Part shown: positions 1-7,358 of the stretch, one piece after another | Position numbering within the stretch: the first letter of the stretch is position 1 | Layout of the letters: the number at the start of each line of letters is the position of its first letter | Assembly (NCBI RefSeq): GCF_021354595.1 | Contig: NZ_JADWYJ010000004.1 | Coordinates: 558,001 to 622,000 of the forward strand | Direction: 5' to 3' | DNA from: Maribellus sp. CM-23 | GTDB lineage: Bacteria; Bacteroidota; Bacteroidia; Bacteroidales; Prolixibacteraceae | Length of the DNA stretch: 64,000 nt | The notes under the pieces: generated by a model | What the model was told of the DNA's origin: nothing | The model's input: the letters and a program-made list of their open reading frames with translations, nothing else | Databases searched by the model: none | Program-made: the position numbers and the translations under genes

Positions 1-1656
1 CTGAACCAGCGAATCGTTTTGGTAAGCCATTATCAGTCCGGCAGGCGGAGTAAAGTTTTTGACCTCGGCCAAAGCATACGGACTGGAGAAAAACACGGCA
101 ATTGATTTTTTCTCATTAGCCAGGTAATTCAGCAAATTCTCCGTTTCGTGGGTCAAACCATACGATCTCTGTGGCCTGACTTTTTGCATATTGCCTACCT
201 GCATCGAGTGTCTTCTTTTGCTTTCATACAAATGAAGACCCGTAACGACCAGGTTGTAATCTTTCAGCTTTGTTTTGACTTCTTCCAGTTCGGCGGCAGT
301 AAATTGCTCCGGAAGAAAGAAGTTATCTGTTTTCGTGTATTTTGAAAGGATGTTCTGGAAAGGAGTTGGCGAGGTTCTGCCCACTGACAGGCAGGCTACT
401 TTTAGAGTATCAAGTCCCTGAACCGGAATCAACTGGTTTTGGTTTTCGAGCAGGGTCAACGAAGCCTCGATCATTTTCCGTTTTACCAGTTCAGCCTGCG
501 GATTGTTTAGGTCCTGCATCAGGTTAAAGGATGAAACACGGGAGAGTTTGTTTAACCCAGCCCAATATTTAGCTGCCAAAACTCTTCGGCATTTAAGATC
601 AATCTCCTCCTGCGAAAGTAGTCCGTTTTCAACCGCATTTTTTATCCCGGCAATTGTTTGCTCCACATCTTTCGGAAATTCAATCACATCGTTGCCTGCT
701 TTTAGTGCAAGTGCTTCAATTTCGCCTGGCTCGCCATACGTGCTGGCACCTGCCATATTCATTGCATCGGTAATTATCAGGCCGTTGAAGTTCCATTTGT
801 CGCGCAGTATTCCGTTAATTATTTTAGGTGAAAGACTGGACGGAATACCTTCCTGCTCGTCTAATTGCGGAACATTCAGGTGGGCACTCATTACTCCGGC
901 AATACCTTGCTCAACCAGCTTTTTGAACGGATACAATTCTACAGAATCGAGTCGTTCGGTTGAATAGGGAACAACCGGTAGGGTAAAATGCGAGTCGGAT
1001 TGTGTATCTCCGTGACCGGGAAAATGTTTGGCCACCGCAATAATGTTGTTTTCCTGTAAACCCTGCATGTAAGCCAGCCCGCAAGCAGCTACCTGCGCGG
1101 GAGATTCACCAAACGAACGCATCCCGATGATCGGGTTCTGAGGTTCGGTGTTGATGTCAACCACCGGCCCCAGGTTGACGTGAACCCCCAGGCGTTTCAT
1201 TTGCCGGGCCATTTCACGGGTTGTTTCTTTTATTAGTTCCGGGCTGTAAGACGCGCCCATCATCATATTGTAAGGAAAGGGAATAACGCCGGGCATGCGC
1301 ATACCCACTCCCCATTCAGCATCCATGGCAACAAACAGAGGTGTTTGTGCCGAAGCCTGGTAAACATTGGTTAATTCAACCTGTTCTTCCGGGTCGCCGG
1401 TGAAAAAGATCACACCCCCAAGGTTGTATTTTTTTATAAGTTCAGTTACTTTCAGCTGAGCAGCAATGTCGTTGTTAGCAGCAGTGTTTACCCATACCAG
1501 TTGGGCAATGCGCTGGTCCGGTGTAAGCGATTGAAATACTGAGTCTACCCACGGGTTTTCCAATAACTCATCCATTCTGAACTGGGCAAAGGTTTTTCCC
1601 CATGCCGCTGTAAAAATGAGGAGTAGTAGAATCGCTTTTTTTATCCTGTTTGTCAT
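1..1656 (-). CDS. NagZ-like GH3 beta-N-acetylhexosaminidase (partial, 3' end outside window)
   Basis: Reading leftward from ATG at 1656, an open frame of 552 codons runs off base 1. It begins with a signal peptide (residues 1-21, ending TFAQ), so the enzyme is exported. The GH3 N-terminal barrel is clear. The motif KHFPGHGDTQSDSHFTLP includes the Asp-x-His pair that serves as acid/base in NagZ-type enzymes, and ITDAMNM carries the nucleophile Asp. After about residue 370 a GH3 C-terminal-type region follows. In Bacteroidota such proteins often continue into a beta-lactamase-like domain, but that part is not visible here. Expected role: release of GlcNAc from peptidoglycan fragments such as GlcNAc-anhydroMurNAc. 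It lies 43 bp downstream of the DUF5009 gene on the same strand, so the two are probably co-transcribed and belong with anmK and murQ. Confidence 0.88.
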   Translation of the reverse strand, partial: MTNRIKKAILLLLIFTAAWGKTFAQFRMDELLENPWVDSVFQSLTPDQRIAQLVWVNTAANNDIAAQLKVTELIKKYNLGGVIFFTGDPEEQVELTNVYQASAQTPLFVAMDAEWGVGMRMPGVIPFPYNMMMGASYSPELIKETTREMARQMKRLGVHVNLGPVVDINTEPQNPIIGMRSFGESPAQVAACGLAYMQGLQENNIIAVAKHFPGHGDTQSDSHFTLPVVPYSTERLDSVELYPFKKLVEQGIAGVMSAHLNVPQLDEQEGIPSSLSPKIINGILRDKWNFNGLIITDAMNMAGASTYGEPGEIEALALKAGNDVIEFPKDVEQTIAGIKNAVENGLLSQEEIDLKCRRVLAAKYWAGLNKLSRVSSFNLMQDLNNPQAELVKRKMIEASLTLLENQNQLIPVQGLDTLKVACLSVGRTSPTPFQNILSKYTKTDNFFLPEQFTAAELEEVKTKLKDYNLVVTGLHLYESKRRHSMQVGNMQKVRPQRSYGLTHETENLLNYLANEKKSIAVFFSSPYALAEVKNFTPPAGLIMAYQNDSLVQ

Positions 1657-1699
1657 TACAATAATCAGTTAAACGAGATGAAAATGAGTTAATTCAGTA

Positions 1700-2809
1700 T
1701 TATACTTTTATAAATATTTTTTTGCGGTACAATACCCAGCCAATCAGCCAGAAAAAGCACACATGTGTCAGTGCAAAAAGCAATGAGCCGTTTAAGGGAC
1801 CGGCCAGAGGTTCAAAAATATGGTGGTACAGCCAGCTGTATCCATTGGTCATTTTTCCTTCGCCGTTATCAAAACGGATGATGCGCGACAGAGTGATGGC
1901 CCACAAACCCGAAAGAGCAAAAATGAAGAGCGGGTTCATTCCGAACACAACGAAGACCGACGTCCATTTTTTGTATGATTTAATATCGATTACCCAGATT
2001 AGAACCGCCAATACAACCGCTGCCCATCCCGCGGAATAGAGTACATAGGAACTGGTCCAAAGCGGTTTGTTGATAGGGAAAACCAGCCCCCAGATTAACC
2101 CGGCCGCAATACCGGCCACACCTCCAAGCAGGAGTCGCTGCGGAATCTTTTGTTTATCGGTTTCCCTGATAAGTGCACCGGCCATATAGCCCAGCAATGC
2201 GGTAACAATAGCCGGCAGGGTACTTAGTAAACCTTCGGGATCGAACGGAATTCCAAAGCCCCGGTATAAATGATTTTCACCCAGGATCATGCGGTCGAAA
2301 GCAAGCGTTGCGTTGCCCTTTAAGCTGTAAGGATCGTCGGAGCCAAAATAAAACAAGATGCCCCAATACAATAATAACAGTGCTGCCGATATGTAGGGGA
2401 GCCATGTTCTCTTTGCCGATAATACAATTAATGAAGCGATACCGTAAACAATGGCTATTCGCTGAAGAACACCCATTATTCGTAAGCGCGAGAAATCTTT
2501 GTCCCACTGGGGAAACGAATTCAGAAAAAGCCCAATGGCAAAAATCAAAAGTGTTCGTTTGCCCAACCGGATGAATGAATCATGATTCAATGCATTCCCG
2601 TATTTTGAAAATGAGAAAAACATGGAAACGCCTACTACAAAAAGGAAAAACGGAAAAACCAGATCAGTTGGGGTACACCCGTGCCATTCTGAATGTCGCA
2701 TTGGTGCATAAATATAGGACCAGCTCCCGGGATTATTAACTGCAATCATGGCCACAATGGTCAGGCCGCGCAGTACATCAAGAGCCAGATAACGTTTTGC
2801 TGTTTTCAT
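1700..2809 (-). CDS. DUF5009 / NagX-like multi-pass membrane protein (HGSNAT-type acyltransferase family)
   Basis: A 369-residue protein with about ten hydrophobic segments. It starts RYLALDVLRGLTIVAMI, followed by the conserved HGCTPTDLVFPFFLFVVGVSM stretch (residues about 43-63) typical of the DUF5009/COG4299 family, which includes NagX and is related to heparan-alpha-glucosaminide N-acetyltransferase. In proteobacteria nagX lies in GlcNAc operons. Family members have been proposed both as acetyltransferases and as amino-sugar transporters, so the exact reaction is not settled. The gene faces anmK divergently and is followed by the GH3 gene after 43 bp. A TATATTTG -7 box lies at 2888-2881, and the predicted GntR operator (2898-2913) sits just upstream of it. 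Inference: inner-membrane step in uptake or modification of amino sugars from peptidoglycan. Confidence 0.82.
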   Translation of the reverse strand: MKTAKRYLALDVLRGLTIVAMIAVNNPGSWSYIYAPMRHSEWHGCTPTDLVFPFFLFVVGVSMFFSFSKYGNALNHDSFIRLGKRTLLIFAIGLFLNSFPQWDKDFSRLRIMGVLQRIAIVYGIASLIVLSAKRTWLPYISAALLLLYWGILFYFGSDDPYSLKGNATLAFDRMILGENHLYRGFGIPFDPEGLLSTLPAIVTALLGYMAGALIRETDKQKIPQRLLLGGVAGIAAGLIWGLVFPINKPLWTSSYVLYSAGWAAVVLAVLIWVIDIKSYKKWTSVFVVFGMNPLFIFALSGLWAITLSRIIRFDNGEGKMTNGYSWLYHHIFEPLAGPLNGSLLFALTHVCFFWLIGWVLYRKKIFIKV

Positions 2810-2897
2810 CCACTTGTTACTTTGTTCCGGTTAAACAAATAATAACCGTCTGGTTAGATTTCAGTTAAAAAGTACATTTTCAAATATATATTTTTTT

Positions 2898-2913
2898 TGT
2901 AAGATGTATGACA
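2898..2913. promoter_or_regulatory. Predicted GntR-family operator, copy 1
   Basis: TGTAAGATGTATGACA differs at one position from the copy at 3104-3119. It lies ten bases upstream of the -7 box of the DUF5009 gene, overlapping the -33 region. It contains the GT-N3-AC core expected for FadR/FCD-type GntR sites. Assignment to the adjacent regulator is inference. Confidence 0.55.
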
Positions 2914-3103
2914 TGTTCTATGTATAATATTTCTTCTTAATGTATTTTTCATATTGATATGTAGTTATTCGTATTTGTGTCGTTTTGTTTTGTTATTAGT
3001 TTATTGTATGTGTAAAAAGTTTGATGTTGGTCTGATTTGTATCTTTTGTGATTTGTGTTATTGAAAAAGGGATTATTAAAAACATATGTTGTACAAAATA
3101 AAA

Positions 3104-3119
3104 TGTAAGATGTATTACA
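3104..3119. promoter_or_regulatory. Predicted GntR-family operator, copy 2
   Basis: TGTAAGATGTATTACA is an imperfect inverted repeat (TGTAA...TTACA type). It ends 44 bases before the anmK start codon and ten bases upstream of a possible -7 box (AATCTTTG, 3129-3136). Its reverse complement differs at a single position from the murK site at 9898-9913. Confidence 0.6.
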
Positions 3120-3163
3120 AATTCTGCAAATCTTTGTCTTGAATCACAACTTAAAAACTATCT

Positions 3164-4276
3164 ATGGAACAATATATCGGAATCATGTCAGGAACAAGTA
3201 TGGATGGTATTGATACAGTTCTGGTTGGCTTTGAAGACAATAAAATACTGCGTGTTCAGATGCATTCGCAGTCTTTTCCGGAAAAGCTTAAATCCGTATT
3301 GACTGAATTAATTAATAGTTATCGATCTGAAATATATGTGCTTGGTGAAGTTGATCATCAACTGGCTTTGTGTTATGCGGATGCGGTGAAACAGCTGTTG
3401 CAAAAATCGAGTACTGATTCAAGTGATGTTGTGGCCATTGGTTGCCACGGACAAACGGTGTTTCATTCTCCGGCTACCCAATTTCCTTTTACTATGCAGT
3501 TGGGAGATGGAAATGTAATTGCTGCCCAAACCGGAATTCGTACGGTTGTTGATTTTCGTCGGATGGATATGGCTTTTGGCGGACAAGGAGCTCCGTTAGT
3601 GCCGGCTTTTCATCAGGCTTTTCTATATAGCAAGCGCGAGAAGCGGGTGGTTCTGAACCTGGGCGGCATCGCCAATATTACGGTTCTTGCTGATAACGAT
3701 GACTCGGTTCTTGGCTTTGATACCGGGCCGGCCAATTGTTTGATGGATGCCTGGATACTGCATTGTCTGGACCGCAAGTTTGACAAAGATGGTGAATGGG
3801 CCGCAAGTGGGAAAGTGATTCCGAAGCTACTGAGCGAAATGCTGGCTGACGACTATTTTAAACAACCGGCACCGAAAAGCACGGGACGTGAATTGTTTAA
3901 TCTGGATTGGCTGAACAAACACCTTCAAGGAATTTCTGAATACAGGAAGGAAGATGTGCAGGCTACCTTGCTGGAATTAACTGCGGCTAGTGTGGCTCAG
4001 TCTGTGGAGAAATATGCGCCGGAAACTGATGCTATGTATGTTTGCGGGGGGGGGGCTTTCAATAAAATTCTGATGAAGCGGCTTGCCTTTCATTTACCCG
4101 GTGCCCGCGTTGCCAACACCGAGGAGCTTGGGATTCACCCGCAACAAATGGAAGCTGTAGCATTTGCGTGGCTCGCCATGCGACGGATTAAAGACGAACC
4201 CGGCAACCTGCCTTCGGTTACCGGTGCACATAAAAAAGTATTGTTGGGAACGATTTACGACCCGAAGACTTTTTAG
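3164..4276 (+). CDS. anmK: Anhydro-N-acetylmuramic acid kinase
   Basis: A 370-residue cytoplasmic sugar kinase of the ASKHA fold. It cleaves the 1,6-anhydro bond of anhydroMurNAc and phosphorylates it with ATP to give MurNAc-6-phosphate. The start is fixed by the family N-terminus YIGIMSGTSMDGID. Further hallmarks are GCHGQTVFH (residues about 89-97), NLGGIANIT, GFDTGPANCLMD and the nucleotide-binding VCGGGAFN (about 293-300). Length matches the family. Its product is the substrate of MurQ encoded at 10801-11616. The three glycines of VCGGGA are encoded within a run of ten G (4046-4055), which leaves the frame intact here but is prone to slippage. The gene ends convergently with the symporter gene, the two stops overlapping by four bases. 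Confidence 0.96.
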   Translation: MEQYIGIMSGTSMDGIDTVLVGFEDNKILRVQMHSQSFPEKLKSVLTELINSYRSEIYVLGEVDHQLALCYADAVKQLLQKSSTDSSDVVAIGCHGQTVFHSPATQFPFTMQLGDGNVIAAQTGIRTVVDFRRMDMAFGGQGAPLVPAFHQAFLYSKREKRVVLNLGGIANITVLADNDDSVLGFDTGPANCLMDAWILHCLDRKFDKDGEWAASGKVIPKLLSEMLADDYFKQPAPKSTGRELFNLDWLNKHLQGISEYRKEDVQATLLELTAASVAQSVEKYAPETDAMYVCGGGAFNKILMKRLAFHLPGARVANTEELGIHPQQMEAVAFAWLAMRRIKDEPGNLPSVTGAHKKVLLGTIYDPKTF

Positions 4277-5721
4277 CGGGACTCTTGTTTGTTGTGCGAC
4301 AGGAGAAGCAGACCTGTAAACATAATTAGTCCGTTCAGAAGCAAAAGCTCAAATCCAAATTTGTAGCCCCCGAACCAGGCTTCTGAATTGGCATTAACGA
4401 TGTAGGTTAAAACCGGCGACAGTAAACCCACCAGCGGAACGAAGCGGTCTTTCACCATTCGTTTGGTTAGAATCCCGAAAGCAAACAGCCCGAGCAAGGG
4501 GCCGTAAGTGTAGCCTGCCACCCTGAATACGGCGGAAACAACGCTTTCATTATTGATAATTCGGAAAATCACAATTACTAAAAACATCAGCAGCGAAAAA
4601 CCAACGTGTACCAATATCCGGGTTCTCTTACTTTTAGGCGCTGCCGGATCCAGGTTCAGAAAATCAATGCAAAAGGATGTTGTTAAGGCTGTCAGGGCCG
4701 AATCGGCACTGGAGTAAGCTGCGGATAAAATTCCGAGCAGGAATAGTGCCCCTGCAAGAGGCCCAAAATATTTGATGGCCAGTAACGGGAAAAGGTCGTC
4801 GGTTCGCGATGGCAGATCAATCCCTTTTTGAGCTGCATAATAATACAACATCACTCCCAGCGACAGGAAGAAAATATTGGCAATAATAAAGGCAAAGCTG
4901 AACCAGAAAATATTTTTTTGTGCGTCTTTTCTTGTTTTACAGGTCAGGTTTTTTTGCATCATGTTCTGGTCCAGTCCGTTCATGGTCAGAACAATTCCAA
5001 CACCCGCCATAAATTGTTTGAAAAAGTTGGTTTTCGATTTCCAGTCCCAGTCAAAAATCCGGCTAAACGGATGGTGATCAACTACTGTCACCATGTCGCC
5101 AAAGCTTAAATCGAGCTGGCTCAGGATCACCCAAATGGTAATTCCCACGGCACCCAAAATAAAAAACGTTTGCAGCGAATCGGTCCAAACCACGGTTTTA
5201 ATTCCTGCGCGGTAGGTGTAGATCCAGATGAGGAAAAGAGTGATCAAAACGGTTAGCCAGAACGGGATTCCAAAGTCGTTGAAAAAAGCGATCTGAAGTA
5301 CACCTGCTGCCAGGTATAGTCTGAAAGAAGCCCCGATGGTTTGCGAAACAAGAAAAAAGAAAGCTCCTGTTTTGTACGAACGAAGCCCAAAGCGCTGATC
5401 GAGATAGGTGTAAATGGAAACCAGGTTTAGCCGGTAGTAAAGCGGAATAAGCACCAGTGCAATTACCCAGTATCCGATAAAGTTTCCGAGCAGAAATTGA
5501 AGGTAGGTCCATGCCGAGTTGCCAACTTCGCCGGGCACCGAAATAAAAGTTACCCCGGAGATGGTGGACCCGATCATCCCAAAAGCAACCAGGTACCAGG
5601 GAGAACGGCGATTTCCGGTGAAAAAAGTTTCGCTGTCGGCATTGCGCGAGGTAAACCATGACACGCCCATCAATACCGCAAAAAACATGAGAATAATAAT
5701 AGCAATCAGCAGTGTACTCAT
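4273..5721 (-). CDS. Sodium:solute symporter (SSS family)
   Basis: A 482-residue inner-membrane protein with roughly thirteen transmembrane helices. It starts with helix 1 (LLIAIIILMFFAVLMGVSWF), has the GMIGSTISGVTFISVPGEV stretch of helix 2 and the SSADSALTALTTSFCIDF motif (residues about 345-362) typical of sodium/solute symporters of the SglT/NanT type. It probably imports a peptidoglycan-derived sugar (MurNAc, anhydroMurNAc or GlcNAc) with Na+; the substrate is inferred only from its neighbours. It follows the transglutaminase-like lipoprotein gene after 53 bp on the same strand, and no separate operator is seen in front of it, so it is probably the second gene of that unit. The Na+ gradient it would need could come from the V-ATPase encoded at 31-39 kb. 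Confidence 0.88.
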   Translation of the reverse strand: MSTLLIAIIILMFFAVLMGVSWFTSRNADSETFFTGNRRSPWYLVAFGMIGSTISGVTFISVPGEVGNSAWTYLQFLLGNFIGYWVIALVLIPLYYRLNLVSIYTYLDQRFGLRSYKTGAFFFLVSQTIGASFRLYLAAGVLQIAFFNDFGIPFWLTVLITLFLIWIYTYRAGIKTVVWTDSLQTFFILGAVGITIWVILSQLDLSFGDMVTVVDHHPFSRIFDWDWKSKTNFFKQFMAGVGIVLTMNGLDQNMMQKNLTCKTRKDAQKNIFWFSFAFIIANIFFLSLGVMLYYYAAQKGIDLPSRTDDLFPLLAIKYFGPLAGALFLLGILSAAYSSADSALTALTTSFCIDFLNLDPAAPKSKRTRILVHVGFSLLMFLVIVIFRIINNESVVSAVFRVAGYTYGPLLGLFAFGILTKRMVKDRFVPLVGLLSPVLTYIVNANSEAWFGGYKFGFELLLLNGLIMFTGLLLLSHNKQESR

Positions 5722-5774
5722 TTTAAATCAGTTTTCAGAAGTGTTCGTAAAGATGCAAAACTTAAAGTAGTAAT

Positions 5775-7226
5775 TTATTGATAAGTAACATCCATGTCCC
5801 AACTCCATTGGTCAAAATATAAGTTTCCTTTTTTCCACTCTACTTCTCCGCGCTGGAAATCGTAAGGTTCGCTGCGCGGATGCTTTTTCTCAGGATATAG
5901 TTTCTGCGCGTAATCGTCGTTTACAATCAGGCGGTATGTATCTATTCCCTGGAAATAAAAATTGCGTAGTTGTTTGTTGCTTGTGGGTTGTAGTTTGAAC
6001 GACTGGTCGAGGGGAACCCAGCCAATTCCTTCGTAATAAACTTCACACCAGTCGTGTAAATTCTCAAATCCCGGGTGAAGCATAAAACCGCTTTGCCATT
6101 TTACAGGAATTCCCTGCGAACGGGCCAAAGTCATAAAAAGGAGTGTTTGCATGCCGCAGTCACCGTGGTGGTTGGCTAGCACGTATTGCGGAATGTTGGG
6201 AATAGTTCCGTATTCCAATGCACTGGCCCACGGGATTGAATCGCTGATCCAGGTATAAATTGCTTCCACCTTTTTCAACGGATTGTTTTCATTGCCAACG
6301 ATTTGTTGGGCAAGCTCCACCATTTCGGAAGAGAAAACAATATGCGGAGGTCGCTCAATGGTGTTATTGCGATAGATGTCACTGGTCGTATCGTATGCCT
6401 GAATATTTTCAGGTTTCAGGTTAAAGTACTGAGGTTTTGTTCGTACCGAGAATTTTACTGAAAATAGGGTGGCTTCGTCTTTCACTGCTTTTTTCTCCAT
6501 GTAAAAAGTACGCTGCAAACATTCATTCGGAGCAATTGTATAATCTCCGGGTTCAGCCTCCAGTACCTGAAAATCACTTTGTCGCGGATTACCTTCGCGC
6601 GGAGCGGGCAGCCAGCAACGAATCGTTTCTCCGGCAGGCACCGCGTTGGGTTTTACCGTCAGCGTGTAAGCAAAAGTAACTTGTTGGGAGGGGGCAGCGT
6701 TGGGATTTTCGGCACAAGCTTCCAGTACCTGTTGAGTATGTGCGAGGCGGAGCTCTGTCAGTGAGTTAGGTTCTATGTTTTGTTCCGGAACGGGTCTGTT
6801 TTTGTTCTGGGTGAAATCAATCAGACGGCGCAAATTCGGGACTGAGTTTTTAAAATAACGCTTTTCTCCGTCTATGTATCGCATCTCCAGTTTGCCGGAT
6901 GTTTCCCAGTTTGCCTTGTCTGCATCGCTGGCTGAAGGGAAAGTATTTTTCAATTGCTCCTGTATTTCAGGCTCAGTGCGAGAAAAATCAACCCGAATGG
7001 CATGGATTAGCTGCTCCACAGAGTCCAGTTCAAAAGTACTCCATTGTGTTGTTCCCGATTTTTTGAGTGAATCAATGGTGTGCTGGAGCCTTGTAAATTC
7101 TCCCTTGTCCAGGTATTGTGCAAACGTTTTGTTGGCATCCCTGGTAGAACAAGAGAAGGTAATCACAGCCAATGCCGCGGTTAAAAGAAAGCTTAGTTTA
7201 TGCCGTTTGATTAATCTGTATGACAT
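5775..7226 (-). CDS. Transglutaminase-like domain lipoprotein
   Basis: A 483-residue exported lipoprotein. After a short basic N-terminus and hydrophobic core, the lipobox ITFSC places the acylated Cys at about residue 26. The C-terminal third carries a transglutaminase/papain-like core (PF01841 type). The Cys lies in HHGDCGMQTLLFMTLARSQG (about 351-370), the His in LHDWCEVYYEGIGWVPLDQSF, and a following Asp completes the triad. In such loci this fold is often a peptidase acting on peptidoglycan stem peptides or an amidase, but the substrate cannot be read from the sequence. It is the first gene of a unit with the symporter. The promoter is unusual: TATATTTG (7238-7231) is followed by only four bases before ATG, and the predicted operator overlaps the start codon. 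Confidence 0.82.
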   Translation of the reverse strand: MSYRLIKRHKLSFLLTAALAVITFSCSTRDANKTFAQYLDKGEFTRLQHTIDSLKKSGTTQWSTFELDSVEQLIHAIRVDFSRTEPEIQEQLKNTFPSASDADKANWETSGKLEMRYIDGEKRYFKNSVPNLRRLIDFTQNKNRPVPEQNIEPNSLTELRLAHTQQVLEACAENPNAAPSQQVTFAYTLTVKPNAVPAGETIRCWLPAPREGNPRQSDFQVLEAEPGDYTIAPNECLQRTFYMEKKAVKDEATLFSVKFSVRTKPQYFNLKPENIQAYDTTSDIYRNNTIERPPHIVFSSEMVELAQQIVGNENNPLKKVEAIYTWISDSIPWASALEYGTIPNIPQYVLANHHGDCGMQTLLFMTLARSQGIPVKWQSGFMLHPGFENLHDWCEVYYEGIGWVPLDQSFKLQPTSNKQLRNFYFQGIDTYRLIVNDDYAQKLYPEKKHPRSEPYDFQRGEVEWKKGNLYFDQWSWDMDVTYQ

Positions 7227-7232
7227 GTTACA
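7217..7232. promoter_or_regulatory. Predicted GntR-family operator, copy 3
   Basis: TGTATGACATGTTACA (plus strand) matches the murK site at 14 of 16 positions. It covers the start codon (7226-7224) and reaches into the -7 box of the transglutaminase-like gene, so bound repressor would block initiation directly. Confidence 0.55.
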
Positions 7233-7238
7233 AATATA
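7231..7238 (-). promoter_or_regulatory. -7 box of a probably leaderless transcript
   Basis: On the minus strand TATATTTG is followed by TAAC and then the ATG of the transglutaminase-like gene. With +1 about seven bases from the centre of the -7 box, the transcript would begin at or next to the start codon. murK has the same spacing. Confidence 0.5.
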
Positions 7239-7358
7239 TAAATTCGAAATATTTTCAAAACAAAAAATGAAAATAATGATGAAAAAAATTTCCTTCGTTT
7301 ATTTTCATCTCAACAAATAAGTCCATTGGCTCTATAATAGCAATGATTTAAGAATTAG

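Larger units (their letters stand above)
2810..3163. promoter_or_regulatory. Divergent promoter region DUF5009 / anmK
   Basis: A 354-bp very AT-rich spacer without a plausible gene. On the minus strand TATATTTG (2888-2881) matches the Bacteroidota -7 consensus TAnnTTTG and would serve the DUF5009-GH3 unit. On the plus strand AATCTTTG (3129-3136, one mismatch) could serve anmK. Each promoter has one of the two predicted operators, listed separately. Confidence 0.6.

Noticed and set aside
503..967. Open frame of 154 codons on the plus strand
   Set aside because: It lies antisense within the GH3 gene, whose motifs (KHFPGHGDT, ITDAMNM) are unmistakable; no start context or family resemblance on the plus strand.
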